Of a DNA stretch of 64,000 bases, positions 1 to 11,210 are shown in pieces. This DNA is from Streptomyces drozdowiczii (GTDB lineage: Bacteria; Actinomycetota; Actinomycetes; Streptomycetales; Streptomycetaceae), in assembly GCF_026167665.1 (NCBI RefSeq), contig NZ_CP098740.1, forward strand, positions 7,006,001 through 7,070,000, in the 5' to 3' direction. The position numbers and the translations under genes are program-made. The notes beneath the pieces were generated by a model. It worked only from the letters and a program-made list of their open reading frames with translations. It ran no database searches and was not told the DNA's origin. The stretch's first letter is position 1; each line of letters opens with the position of its first letter.

Positions 1-2982
1 GGGTCGGGGGGTTCGACGGTGACCTGGAGGCGGGTGGGGGTGTGGGGGTGAGGGTGAGGGGGGCGGCGAGGACCAGGTCTTCGATGGTGGTCAGGCCGGT
101 GAGTTGGGCGGCGTGGAGGGCGAGGTCGACGAACGCGGTGCCGGGCAGGAGGGTGGTGCCGGCGATGGTGTGGTCGGTGAGCCAGGGCAGTCGCTGGTCG
201 CTCAGGAGTCCGGTCAGGACGAGGTGTCCGGTCTCGGCGATCTCGACGGCGGCGCCGAGCAGGGGGTGCCCGCCGGTGTCGAGTCCGGCCGCGGCGACAT
301 CGGTCTGGTCGACCGGGTGGAGCCAGAACTCCTCGTGCTGGAAGGCGTAGGTCGGCAGATCCACGCGGGTCCCGCCGGGCAGGAGAGCGGTCCAGTCGAT
401 GTCCGTGCCGCTGGTGTAGGCGGTGGCCAGGGCTTGGAGCAGGGCGCGGGGCTCTTCGCTGCGGGCGTTGAGTACGGAGGCAGCGGCGGTCGGGGTGTCG
501 AGGGTGCTTTGGACGAGGGATGTCAGGACCGGGTCGGGGCCGAGTTCGAGGTAGGTGGTGATGCCCTGGGTGTCCAGGGTGCGGATGCCATCAGCGAAGC
601 GGACCGCCGCACGGATCTGGCGGGCCCAGTACGCGGGGCTGGTCAGCTCGTCCGCGACCTGGCCGGTCACGTTCGATATGACCGTGATCCGGGGTTCGTT
701 GAACGTGAGTGAGCGGATCGTCTCCTCGAACTCGGCCAGGGCGGTGTCCATGTGCGCGGAGTGGAAGGCGTGCGAGACCGTGAGCCGCTTGACCTTGACC
801 CCACGGCCACGGAACAGCTCCTCCAGCACCTCAACCGCGTCCGCGTCACCGGACACCACGACCGCTGCGGGACCGTTCACCGCCGCGAGGGACACGCCCT
901 CAACCAGTTCGGGCAGAACATCGGCTTCCGGGGCGGCGATCGCGAGCATCGCTCCGCCCGCACGGGCGGCCTGCATCAGCCTGCCTCGTACCGCGACCAG
1001 CGCACACGCGTCCTCCAGCGAGAACACCCCCGCCGCATACGCGGCGCTCACCTCACCGATCGAGTGACCGATCAGCGCATCAGGACGCACCCCGAACGAC
1101 GACACCAGCCTGAACAGGGCGGACTCCAGCGCGAACAGCGCGGCTTGGGTGAACCGGGTCTGATCCAGCACCGGATCACCCCCGAACACCACATCCTTCA
1201 GCGACCGGCCCAGATGTCCATCCAGGTATGAGCACGCCTCATCGAACGCTTCCGCGAACACCGGGAACGCCTCATACAGCTCCCGCCCCATCCCCGCCTG
1301 CTGGCACCCCTGCCCCGTGAACAAGAACGCCGTCCGCGCCGGCCCGGCAGGGCCCGTAACGCGAACGTTTTCCAGTGCGGCGACCAGCTCGTCCCGGGCC
1401 GCGCCCACCACCACCGCGCGGTGCTCGAAAGCAGTGCGGGCGGACGCCAGCGAGTACCCGACATCGAGCAGCGACGCGTCAGAAATACGTACGAACTCGG
1501 CGAGCTTGCCCGCCTGCGCACGCAGCGCCTCCGCACTCCGCCCGGACACCACCCACGGCACCAGTCCCGGTCCCGCTTCCTGTACGGCAGGTTCCTGCTC
1601 GGGGCCTGTTCCAGGATGACGTGGGAGTTCGTCCCGGAGATCCCGAACGACGACACCGCCGCACGGCGCGGCCGATCGACCTCGGGCCAGGGACGCTGTT
1701 CGGTCAGCAGCTCGACCGCGCCCGCGGACCAGTCGACATGGGAACTCGGCTCCTCCACATGCAGGGTCCGGGGCAGGATCCCGTGCCGCATGGCCATGAC
1801 CATCTTGATGACCGCCGCGACACCCGCCGCGGCCTGCGTGTGACCGATGTTCGACTTCAACGAACCCAGCCACAACGGCCGCTCCGCCGAGTGCTCCTGC
1901 CCATACGTCGCGATCAGCGCCTGCGCCTCGATCGGGTCACCCAGCCTCGTCCCCGTACCATGCGCCTCGACCACATCCACATCCGCGGCCGACACCCGAG
2001 CATTCGCCAACGCCTGCCGGATCACCCGCTGCTGCGAAGGACCATTCGGCGCCGTCAGACCATTGCTCGCACCGTCCTGATTGACCGCCGAACCCCTGAT
2101 CACCGCGAGCACCGGATGACCGTTGCGCCGCGCGTCCGACAGACGCTCCAGCACCAGCCACCCCACACCCTCGGAGAACCCGGTGCCATCCGTGTCGTCC
2201 GCGAATGCCTTGCAGCGGCCGTCCGGGGAGAGCCCTCGCTGACGGCTGAACTCCACGAAGATGCGCGGCGTGGACATCACGGTGACGCCGCCGGCCAGGG
2301 CCAGTGAGCTCTCGCCGCGCCGCAGGGACTCAGCCGCCAGGTGCAGGGCCACCAGGGAGGCGGAGCAGGCGGTGTCCACGGAGACGGCCGGGCCTTCGAG
2401 ACCGAAGGTGTACGCGATCCTGCCGGAGGCGACACTGGTGAGGACGCCGGAGCCGACGTAGCCCTCGACATCGGCGGGGACCCTGTCGACCTCGGGCGCG
2501 TAGTCCTGCGGGATGGCGCCGGCGAAGACTCCGGTGTTGCTGCCCTTCAACGCCTCGGGCACGATCCCGGCCCGCTCGAACGCCTCCCACGCCGTCTCCA
2601 GCAACAAACGCTGCTGCGGATCCATCGCCAACGCCTCACGCGGCGAGATACCGAAGAACTCCGCGTCAAAACCCGAAGCCTCGTACAGGAACCCGCCCCG
2701 ACGCGTCATCGACTTACCCGCCACGGCCGGATCCGGATCGAACAGACCCTCCACATCCCAGCCACGGTCCGACGGGAACTCACCGACCGCGTCCCCACCC
2801 CGCTCGACCAGATCCCACAAGCCCTCCGGAGACGTCACACCCCCGGGGAACCGGCACGCCATACCCACGATCGCCAACGGCTCATTCGCCCGCTCCTCCA
2901 CATCGGAGAGGCGGCGGCGTGTCTGCTGAAGATCAGCCGTCACACGCTTGAGGTAGTCGCGAAGCTTGTCTTCATTCGGCAT
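1..2982 (-). CDS. Modular type I PKS, N-terminal part (KS-AT-DH..., runs off window; one apparent frameshift)
   Basis: This is the start of an extension-module PKS protein whose C-terminus lies left of the window. The ATG at 2982 gives a charged N-terminal docking helix ([13 protein letters not shown]). KS follows (DTACSASL active site, then EAHGTGT and NIGHT), then AT with GHSIG and HAFH, the malonyl-CoA signature, then the beginning of DH with its HxxxGxxxxP motif near 125-185. The frame breaks at a four-base C run (GGGG on the plus strand at 1601-1604). The near-identical gene at 4637 has five C at this point (6018-6022), and adding one base restores the KS-AT linker. The gene is divergent from the P450 at 3150. 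Domain calls are secure; whether the frameshift is real is not. Confidence 0.9.
1..2982. repeat. Left arm of a large imperfect inverted repeat (PKS copy)
   Basis: Read on the minus strand, this stretch matches 4637-7630 on the plus strand in mosaic fashion. The start of KS (about 2515-2905 against 4720-5105), the end of KS (about 1605-2165 against 5455-6020) and most of AT are almost the same base for base. The central KS block around the active-site cysteine is clearly different. The arms enclose the P450/ferredoxin pair. Confidence 0.8.
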
Positions 2983-3052
2983 GCAGAGCCATCCCCTTGG
3001 GCTACCGGGCCACCCGTTCGGCTCGCCACCCTCCTCCGCGTTGCTTGCCTTG

Positions 3053-3099
3053 GCCTTAATCAGACCTAAAGCGCTGCCGCGTTTAGCAGCAATTAAGCC
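3053..3099. promoter_or_regulatory. Nested palindrome in the divergent PKS/P450 promoter region
   Basis: The 167-bp gap between the divergent starts at 2982 and 3150 contains an AT-rich nested dyad centred on 3076. Outer half-sites are GG-n-CTTAAT (3052-3060) and ATTAAG-n-CC (3092-3100). Inner half-sites are CTAAA (3066-3070) and TTTAG (3082-3086). Inner and outer elements are offset by 11 bp on each side, about one helical turn. This looks like an operator controlling both genes. The LAL regulator at 31849 is a candidate binder, but that is inference. Confidence 0.5.
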
Positions 3100-3149
3100 C
3101 CTGCGCATACCTTGCGGCGCGAAGCGCTCTGTCTCGAGAGGTCACCACC

Positions 3150-4361
3150 ATGTCCGATTCCGATAGCTCCGACATACCGCCCTTTCCCTTTGCCCGGACC
3201 TGCCCGTTCAGTCCGCCCGCCGAGTACGCGCCGCTGCGCGCCGAAGGGCCCATGTCCCAGGTGGTGCTCCAGAACGGAAAGTCGGCCTGGCTGGCCACCC
3301 GCCACGAGCACGTACGCACTCTTCTCAGCCATCCGGCCACCTCGGCCAGCAGAGCCCATCCCGCCTTTCCCGCGACCGTCGCCAATGTGGGGGCTTTCGC
3401 GCAGAAGGGATTTCTGCTGTCGATGGACTCCCCGGATCACTCGCTGCACCGGCGCATGGTCACCAGTGAATTCACGCTCAATCGCGTCCGCCGCCTGCGT
3501 CCACGTATTCAGGAAATCGTGGATGAATGCGTGGACCGCGTTCTGGAGGCCGGCGCGGGTGGCGGGCCGGTGGATCTGGTCCAGGAACTCTCGCTGCCGG
3601 TCCCCTCACTCGTCATCTGCGAGCTGCTCGGGGTTCCGTACGAGACCCGCGGCACGTTCCAGAAGTACACCGAGGTGCTGCTGGAGCGGTCCAGTACGCC
3701 CGAGGAACGCGGGGCCGCCTTCGGCGCTCTGCGCGCGTTCCTCGGCGACCTGGTGTCCAGCAAGGACGACGCGCCCGATGACGCGCTGCTCAGCCGCCTC
3801 GCCGTGAAGTACCGGGAAGCGGGCATCTACGACCACGAGTTGCTCACCGGCTTCGCGATGCTCCTGCTCCTGGCCGGTCACGAGACGACGGCGAACATGA
3901 TCTCGCTCGGGGTGGCGGCCCTGTTGCGGGAGCCGGAGAAGCTCGCCACGCTCACCGCCGACCCGTCCACGACCCCGGGCGCGGTCGAGGAACTGCTGCG
4001 CTGGTTCAGCATCGTGGACTACCCGACCGCCCGCGTGGCCCTGGAGGACATCGAGGTCGGTGACGTCGTCGTACGCGCCGGCGAGGGCTTCATCGCGTCG
4101 GCTGCCGCCGCCAATCACGACGAGCGGGTCTTCCCCGACGCGGCCACTCTCGACCTGGGGCGCCAGACGTCCGGCCACGTCGCGTTCGGCTTCGGCGTGC
4201 ACGCCTGCCTCGGCCAGAACCTGGCCCGGGCCGAGCTCGAGATCGTCTACGACACCCTTTTCCGGCGCATCCCCGGACTGCGCCTGGTCGGTCCCCCGGA
4301 AGACCTTCCGTTCAAGGACGCGACCGTATTCGGAATCCACCGACTGGAGGTGACCTGGTGA
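3150..4361 (+). CDS. Cytochrome P450
   Basis: A 403-residue class I bacterial P450 (CYP105/107-like size). The I-helix oxygen-binding motif AGHETTAN and the heme-ligand loop FGFGVHACLG with Cys353 are intact. It presumably hydroxylates or epoxidises the polyketide, using electrons from the ferredoxin encoded immediately downstream. The two genes overlap by 4 bp, so they are translationally coupled. The ATG at 3150 follows the purine-rich GAGAGG. The pair lies between two inverted PKS copies and diverges from the left PKS. Substrate cannot be deduced. Confidence 0.95.
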   Translation: MSDSDSSDIPPFPFARTCPFSPPAEYAPLRAEGPMSQVVLQNGKSAWLATRHEHVRTLLSHPATSASRAHPAFPATVANVGAFAQKGFLLSMDSPDHSLHRRMVTSEFTLNRVRRLRPRIQEIVDECVDRVLEAGAGGGPVDLVQELSLPVPSLVICELLGVPYETRGTFQKYTEVLLERSSTPEERGAAFGALRAFLGDLVSSKDDAPDDALLSRLAVKYREAGIYDHELLTGFAMLLLLAGHETTANMISLGVAALLREPEKLATLTADPSTTPGAVEELLRWFSIVDYPTARVALEDIEVGDVVVRAGEGFIASAAAANHDERVFPDAATLDLGRQTSGHVAFGFGVHACLGQNLARAELEIVYDTLFRRIPGLRLVGPPEDLPFKDATVFGIHRLEVTW

Positions 4362-4576
4362 GCCAGGCACGACTGCTGATCACCATCAAGGAAGAGGAGT
4401 GCTGCTCCTCCGGTATCTGCGCGCTGACCGCGCCGGACGTGTTCGACCAGCGTGAGGAGGACGGCGTCGTCTTCCTGCTCGACAAGGACCCCGAGCCGTC
4501 GCTGCACGCCGAGGTGAAGGACGCGGCGCGGCGCTGCCCGTCGCTCGCCATCGAAGTCGAGGAAATCCCGGCCTGA
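4358..4576 (+). CDS. [3Fe-4S] ferredoxin, partner of the P450
   Basis: A 72-residue single-cluster ferredoxin of the kind that feeds actinobacterial P450s. The cysteine pattern CCSSGIC near the N-terminus and RCP near the C-terminus fits a 3Fe-4S cluster, with the usual second cysteine of a 4Fe-4S site replaced by Ser/Gly. The GTG start at 4358 overlaps the P450 stop (GTGA). It is the only ferredoxin in the window, so it may also serve the P450s at 14878 and 36259. No ferredoxin reductase is visible, so a housekeeping reductase is probably used. Confidence 0.93.
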   Translation: MSQARLLITIKEEECCSSGICALTAPDVFDQREEDGVVFLLDKDPEPSLHAEVKDAARRCPSLAIEVEEIPA

Positions 4577-4636
4577 CGGCCCGTTCGCTTGCCCGCTTGC
4601 CCGCTTGCCCGCTCCCCAGAAAAGGGTCTTTCTCCA

Positions 4637-7630
4637 GTGGCTGACAACGAAGACAAGTTCCGCGAATACCTCAAGCGGGCCACCGCCGATCTGCGACAGG
4701 CCCGGCGGGAGCTCTCCGATGTGGAGGAGCGGGCGAATGAGCCGTTGGCGATCGTGGGTATGGCGTGCCGGTTCCCCGGGGGTGTGACGTCTCCGGAGGG
4801 CTTGTGGGATCTGGTGGAGCGGGGTGGGGACGCGGTCGGTGAGTTCCCGTCGGACCGTGGCTGGGATGTGGAGGGTCTGTTCGATCCGGATCCGGCCGTG
4901 GCGGGTAAGTCGATGACGCGGCGGGGTGGGTTCCTGTACGAGGCTTCGGGTTTTGACGCGGAGTTCTTCGGTATCTCGCCGCGTGAGGCGTTGGCGATGG
5001 ATCCGCAGCAGTGTTTGTTGCTGGAGACGGCGTGGGAGGCGTTCGAGCGGGCCGGGATCGTGCCCGAGGCGTTGAAGGGCAGCAACACCGGAGTCTTCGC
5101 CGGCGTCATGTACAACGACTACGCCTCCCGGCTGCGGCCCGCGCCCGAGAACTTCGAGGGCTACCTGGTCAACGGCAGCCTGGGCAGCATCGCCTCGGGA
5201 CGGATCGCGTACACCTTCGGCCTCGAAGGCCCGGCCGTCTCCGTGGACACCGCCTGCTCCTCGTCCCTCGTCGCCCTGCACCAGGCCGGGCAGGCGCTGC
5301 GCAAGGACGAGTGCTCACTCGCGCTCGCGGGAGGGGTGGCCATCATGGCGACCCCCACCACGTTCGTCGAGTTCAGCCGTCAGCGGGGGCTCTCCCCGGA
5401 CGGCCGCTGCAAGGCATTCTCCGACTCCGCCGACGGAACGGGCTGGGCCGAGGGTGTGGGGTGGCTGGTGCTGGAGCGTCTGTCGGACGCGCGGCGCAAC
5501 GGTCATCCGGTGCTGGCGGTGATCAGGGGTTCGGCGGTCAATCAGGACGGTGCGAGCAATGGTCTGACGGCGCCGAATGGTCCTTCGCAGCAGCGGGTGA
5601 TCCGGCAGGCGCTGGCGAACGCCCGGGTGTCGGCCGCGGACGTGGATGTGGTCGAGGCGCATGGCACGGGGACGAGGCTGGGTGACCCGATCGAGGCGCA
5701 GGCCCTGATCGCGACGTACGGGCAGGAGCACTCGGCGGAGCGGCCGTTGTGGCTGGGCTCGCTGAAGTCGAACATCGGTCACACGCAGGCCGCGGCGGGT
5801 GTCGCGGCGGTCATCAAGATGGTCATGGCCATGCAGCACGGGATCCTGCCCCGGACCCTGCATGTGGACGAGCCGAGTTCCCATGTCGACTGGTCCGCGG
5901 GCGCGGTCGAGTTGCTGACCGAACAGCGTCCCTGGCCCGAGGTCGAGCGGCCCCGCCGTGCGGCGGTGTCCTCGTTCGGGATCTCCGGGACGAACTCCCA
6001 CGTCATCCTGGAACAGGCCCCCGAGCAGGAACCTGCCGTACAGGAAGCGGGACCGGGACTGGTGCCGTGGGTGGTCTCGGCGCGGAGTGCGGAGGCGCTG
6101 CGTGCGCAGGCGGCGAACTTGGCTGCCTTTGAGGGCGGTTCGCTGCTGGATGTCGGCTACTCGCTGGCGTCGGCGCGAACCGTGTTCGAGCACCGTGCGG
6201 TGGTGATCGGTGCGGACCGTACGGAGCTGGTGGCGGGCCTGAAGGCGGTGAGTGGCGGCCGGCCGGTGGCGGGGGCTGCGCGGACGGCGTTCTTGTTCAC
6301 GGGGCAGGGGTGCCAGCGGGCGGGGATGGGCCGCGAGCTGTACGAGGCGTTCCCGGTGTTCGCGGAGGCGTTCGACGAGGCGTGCTCATACCTGGATGGA
6401 CATCTGGGCCGGTCGCTGAAGGATGTGGTGTTCGGGGGTGATCCGGTGCTGGATCAGACCCGGTTCACCCAAGCCGCGCTGTTCGCGCTGGAGTCCGCGT
6501 TGTTCACGCTGGTCTCGTCGTTCGGGGTGCGTCCTGATGCGCTGATCGGTCACTCGATCGGTGAGGTGACCGCCGCATGGGCAGCAGGGGTGTTCTCGAT
6601 GGAGGACGCGTGCGCTTTGGTCGCGGTACGAGGCAGGCTGATGCAGACCGCCCGTGCGGGCGGAGCGATGCTCGCGATCGCCGCCCCGGAGACGGAGGTG
6701 GTCCCGGAACTGGTCGAGGGCGTTTCGCTCGCGGCGGTGAACGGCCCGGCAGCGGTCGTCGTCTCCGGTGACGCGGACGCGGTCAGCGTCCTGGAGGAGC
6801 TGTTCCGTGGCCGTGGGGTCAAGGTCAAGCGGCTCACGGTCTCGCACGCGTTCCACTCCGCGCACATGGACACCGCCCTGACGGAGTTCGAGCAGGAGAT
6901 CGGCTCCCTGACCTTCAACGAGCCGCAGATCACCGTCATATCGAACGTCACCGGCCAGGTCGCGGACGAGCTGACCAGCCCCGCGTACTGGGCCCGCCAG
7001 ATTCGTGCGGCGGTCCGCTTCCACGACGGCATCCGCACCCTGGACGCCCAGGGCATCACCACCTACCTCGAACTCGGCCCCGACCCCGTCCTGACGTCCC
7101 TGGTCCAAAGCACCCTGGACACCCCCACCGCCGCATCCACACTCAACGCCCGCAGCGAAGAGCCCCGCGCCCTGCTCCAAGCCCTGGCCACCGCCTACAC
7201 CAGCGGCACGGACATCGACTGGACCGCTCTCCTGCCCGGCGGGAACCGCGTGGATCTGCCGACCTACGCCTTCCAGCACGAGGAGTTCTGGCTCCACCCG
7301 GTCGACCAGACCGATGTCGCCGCGGCCGGACTCGACTCCGGCGGGCACCCCCTGCTCGGCGCCGCTGTCGAGATCGCCGAGACCGGACACCTCGTCCTGA
7401 CCGGACTCCTGAGCGAGCAGCGGCTGCCCTGGCTCACCGACCACACCATCGCCGGCACCACCCTCCTGCCCGGCACCGCGTTCGTCGACCTCGCCCTCCA
7501 CGCCGCCCAGCTCACCGGCCTCGAAACCATCGAAGACCTGGTCCTGGCCGCACCCCTCACCCTCACCCCCCACACCCCCACCCGCATCCAGGTCACCGTC
7601 GAACCCCCGACCCCACCGGCCGACGCGCCC
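4637..7630. repeat. Right arm of the large imperfect inverted repeat (PKS copy)
   Basis: Counterpart of 1-2982 in opposite orientation. The first ~130 residues differ by only a few changes (for example DPQQC here against DPQQR there). KS residues around the active site diverge strongly ([10 protein letters not shown] here, [10 protein letters not shown] there). Identity then resumes through the end of KS and AT. Confidence 0.8.
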
Positions 7631-10600
7631 TGACCATCCACTCCCGCACCGACACCACCGACACCTGGACCCCCCACGCCTCAGGCACCCTCACTCCCGA
7701 CACCCAACCCGCACCCCCCGCACCCACCACCTGGCCCCCCACCGGCGCCACCCCCCACGACCTCACCGACATCTACGACCACCTCGCCACTCAGGGCTAC
7801 ACCTACGGACCCGCCTTCCAAGGACTCACCCACCTCTGGCACCACGGCACCGACCTCTACGCCGAAATCCACCTCCCCACCCCCACCCAACCCACCGACC
7901 ACACCCTCCACCCCGCCCTCCTCGACGCCGCCCTCCACCCCCTCATCCTCAACACCACCAACACCGACAACACCACCCAGCGCATCCCCTTCGCCTGGAA
8001 CAACATCACCCTCCACGCCACCCACCCCACCACCCTCCACGTCCACCTCACCCCCACCACCCCCGACACCGTCCAACTGACCCTGTTCGACGGCAGCGGC
8101 GGCCCGGTCGCCCGAATCGGCGGGCTCACCACCCGGCCCGTCAGCCGACAGCAGCTCGGCGCGGCGGCCGGCGCCACGGACGAATCGGGTGTCCATCTGC
8201 TCGACTGGTCTCCGCTGCCCCCGGCCGAGGACGTGCCGGCGCCGGAGTCGGTGGCCCTGCTCGGGACGGCCGACCCGCTGGGGCTGGCCCCCGTGCTCGG
8301 GGGCTGCACCCGCTACGAGGATCTGGCGGCGCTGGGCGCCACCGTGGACGCGGGCGCCGAGGCACCCGGCCTGGTCCTGGTGAGCGTGGCCGGGGAAGGC
8401 GCGGACACCACCGACGTCCTGACGGCGACCCGGGCCGTGCTGTACGGGGCCACCGGCCTGGTGCAGGAGTGGCTGGCCGACGAACGGTTCGCGCGGTCCC
8501 GGCTGGTCGTCGTGACGCGTAGCGCCGTCGCCACTCGGCCGGGACCGGAGATCCGGGACCTCGCGGCGGCTCCGGTCTGGGGTCTGGTGCGTTCGGCGAG
8601 GACGGAGAACCCGGAGCGCTTCGCGCTCCTGGACCTGGACGCCATGCCGGACGTCGCCTCGGCGGCGGCGGACGCGGTGCTACAGGTGCTGAGGGAGGAG
8701 CTGCCCGAGGCCGCGGTCCGGGACGGGAGCGCCCACGTACCCCGGCTGGTGCGGCCGGCGGACGCCGCAGGGGTGCTGACCCCGCCCGTCGGCGTGGACT
8801 CCTGGCGCGTCGATGTCACCAGCAAGGGCACGCTCGGCAATGTGGCGCTCGTACCGCACCCCGAGGGGGAGCGTCCGCTCGCCGCCCACGAGATCCGGGT
8901 GGCGATGCGCGCGGGTGGTCTCAACTTCCGTGACGTGATGATCGGCCTCGGCATGTACCCGGGCGACGACGCCATGATCGGCGGCGAGGGCGCGGGTGTC
9001 GTCCTGGAGACCGGCTCCGAGGTGACCGGGCTCTCCGTCGGTGACCGGGTGTTCGGCATGTTCCCCTCGGGCGGGCTGGGGCCGGTCGGGGTCACCGACC
9101 ACCGGCTGACCGCCCGGATCCCGCGAGGGCTCTCCTTCGGCCAGGCGTCCGTCATCCCGGTCGTGTACCTGACGGCGTATTACGGTCTGACGGATCTGGC
9201 GGGGCTGCGGGCGGGTGAGCGGCTGCTGATCCATTCGGCGGCGGGCGGGGTCGGGATGGCCGCCACCCAGATCGCCCGGCACCTGGGCGCCGAGGTGTTC
9301 GGCACGGCCAGCCCCGGCAAGTGGGACACCCTGCGCGCGCTCGGCTTCGACGACACCCACCTGGCCAACTCCCGCACCCTCGACTTCGAGCAGCAGTTCA
9401 CCACCGCCACCGAAGGACACGGCTTCGACGTCGTACTCGACTCCCTCGCCAAGGAGTTCGTCGACGCCACCCTGCGCCTCCAACCCCACGGCGGCCGCTT
9501 CCTGGAAATCGGCAAGACGGACATCCGGGATGCCGAGGAGGTGGCCGCCGCGCACCCGGGTGTCGTCTACCGGGCCTTCGACCTCATGGACGCGGGCCCG
9601 GAGCGGACCAAGGAGATGCTGAGGGTCCTGGTGGAGCTGTTCGAGGCCGGGGTGCTGAGCCCGCCGCCGCTGACCGCGTGGGACGTGAGCCACGCACCGG
9701 CCGCTCTGCGCCACCTCAGCCAGGCGCAGCATGTGGGCAAGACGCTGCTGACGCTGCCGCGTGAGCTGGATCCGGCGGGAACGGTCCTGATCACCGGGGC
9801 CACCGGCACCCTGGGCACCCTCCTCGCCCACCACCTCGTCACCCACCACGACATCCGCCACCTCCTCCTCACCAGCCGACGCGGCCCCGACGCCCCCGGG
9901 GCCGACACCCTGCGCGCGGAACTCGAAGCCCTCGGCGCAACCGTCACCCTCACCGCCTGCGACACCGCCGACCGCCACGCCCTCGCAGCACTCCTCAACA
10001 CCATCCCCACCGACCACCCCCTCACCGCCGTCATCCACACCGCGGGCGTCCTCGACGACGGCACCATCGACACCCTCACCCCCGAACGCCTCGACACCGT
10101 CCTGCGCCCCAAGGCCGACACCGCCTGGCACCTGCACCAACTCACCCGCGACACCGACCTCGCCGCCTTCGTCCTCTACTCCTCCGCCGCCGGCATCCTC
10201 GGCAACGCCGGACAAGCCAACTACGCCGCCGCCAACACCTTCCTCGACGCCCTCGCCGCCCACCGCCACACCCAAGGACTCCCCGCCACCTCCCTCGCCT
10301 GGGGACTCTGGGACCAGGCGAGCACGATGACGGGGCAGCTGGACGAGACGGCGCTGGCCCGGCTGGCCCGTACCGGTGTGACCGCGCTGTCCTCCGCCGA
10401 CGGCCTGGCCCGCTTCGACGCGGCGCTGGGGCTGCGCCAGCCCGTGTCCGTAGCGATGGGGCTCGATCCGGCGACGCTCGCCGAGCGGGCGCGGGCGGGC
10501 CTGCTGGATCCGCTGTTCAGCGCCCTGGTGCGACAGGCGCGCCCGCGTCCGGTGGCGCGTGCCGCCGGGCGTTCGGCGGGCGGGGGTGCGGGTGAGGTCC

Positions 10601-11127
10601 CGCTGGCCGAGAGGCTCGCTCCCCTGTCGGCCCAGGAGCGGCGCAAGCGGCTGGCGGAGCTGGTCGGTGAGCATGTCGCGGCCGTGCTCGGTCACTCCTC
10701 GGCAGACAGTGTGGGAGCGGACCGGCTGTTCCAGTCGCTCGGCTTCGACTCGCTGTCCGCCGTCGAGCTGCGCAACCGGCTCGGCGCCGCCACCGGCCAA
10801 CGCCTCACCCCGACCCTGATCTTCGACCACCCCACCCCCGGCGCGCTGACCGCGCACCTGGACGAACTGCTCGCTCCCCCGGAGCGGGATGTCTTCGCCG
10901 GCATTGTCGGCGAACTCGACCTGGTGCAGGGCGCGTTGGGTTCGACCGAGCCGTCTCCGGCGGCCGTGGCCCGGCTGACGGCCCGGCTGCAGGACTTCCT
11001 GCTGCGGCTGGAGGAGCACGGCGGGACGGGACCCGCGAGCGAGGACGAGGGGTCCGCCGAGCGGATCTCCGTGGCGACGGACGACGAGATCTTCGACCTC
11101 ATCGACAACGAGCTCGGCATCGCCTGA
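4637..11127 (+). CDS. Type I PKS, single fully reducing module KS-AT-DH-ER-KR-ACP (one apparent frameshift)
   Basis: About 2163 residues after correcting one frame break. GTG at 4637 gives the docking helix [16 protein letters not shown] spans roughly residues 33-455 (Cys207 in DTACSSSL). AT has GHSIG (Ser640) and HAFH (about 737), so malonyl-CoA. DH has [12 protein letters not shown] and LLDAALH. ER has GGLNFRDVM and [14 protein letters not shown] has TGATGTLG, an LDD motif (B-type) and YSSAAG/NYAAAN. ACP has GFDSL (Ser about 2039), followed by a short acidic C-terminal docking tail. The frame is lost in the C run 7604-7608 (five C; the inverted paralogue has six at 6-11), inside DH. Without correction the protein would stop at 7633 and lose DH-ER-KR-ACP. 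It should add one saturated C2 unit. Confidence 0.92.
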
Positions 11128-11135
11128 GGCCGCAC

Positions 11136-11164
11136 GGCCCCGGACCCGTGACGGGCCCGGGGCC
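11136..11164. terminator. Strong hairpin between PKS and FAD hydroxylase
   Basis: GGCCCCGG (11136-11143) pairs with CCGGGGCC (11157-11164), and inside it CCCG pairs with CGGG around a TGA loop. It lies nine bases after the PKS stop and 46 bases before the next ATG. No T-run follows, as is usual in high-GC actinobacteria. It may terminate or attenuate transcription into the next gene. Confidence 0.5.
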
Positions 11165-11210
11165 GCGCGCCAGGCACCACGTACCACACCAGAAACCGGA
11201 GGAACAGGAT

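Noticed and set aside
3150..4576. P450/ferredoxin island as a mobile element insertion
   Set aside because: The flanking inverted repeats are PKS coding sequence, not transposon ends; no transposase or target duplication is visible.
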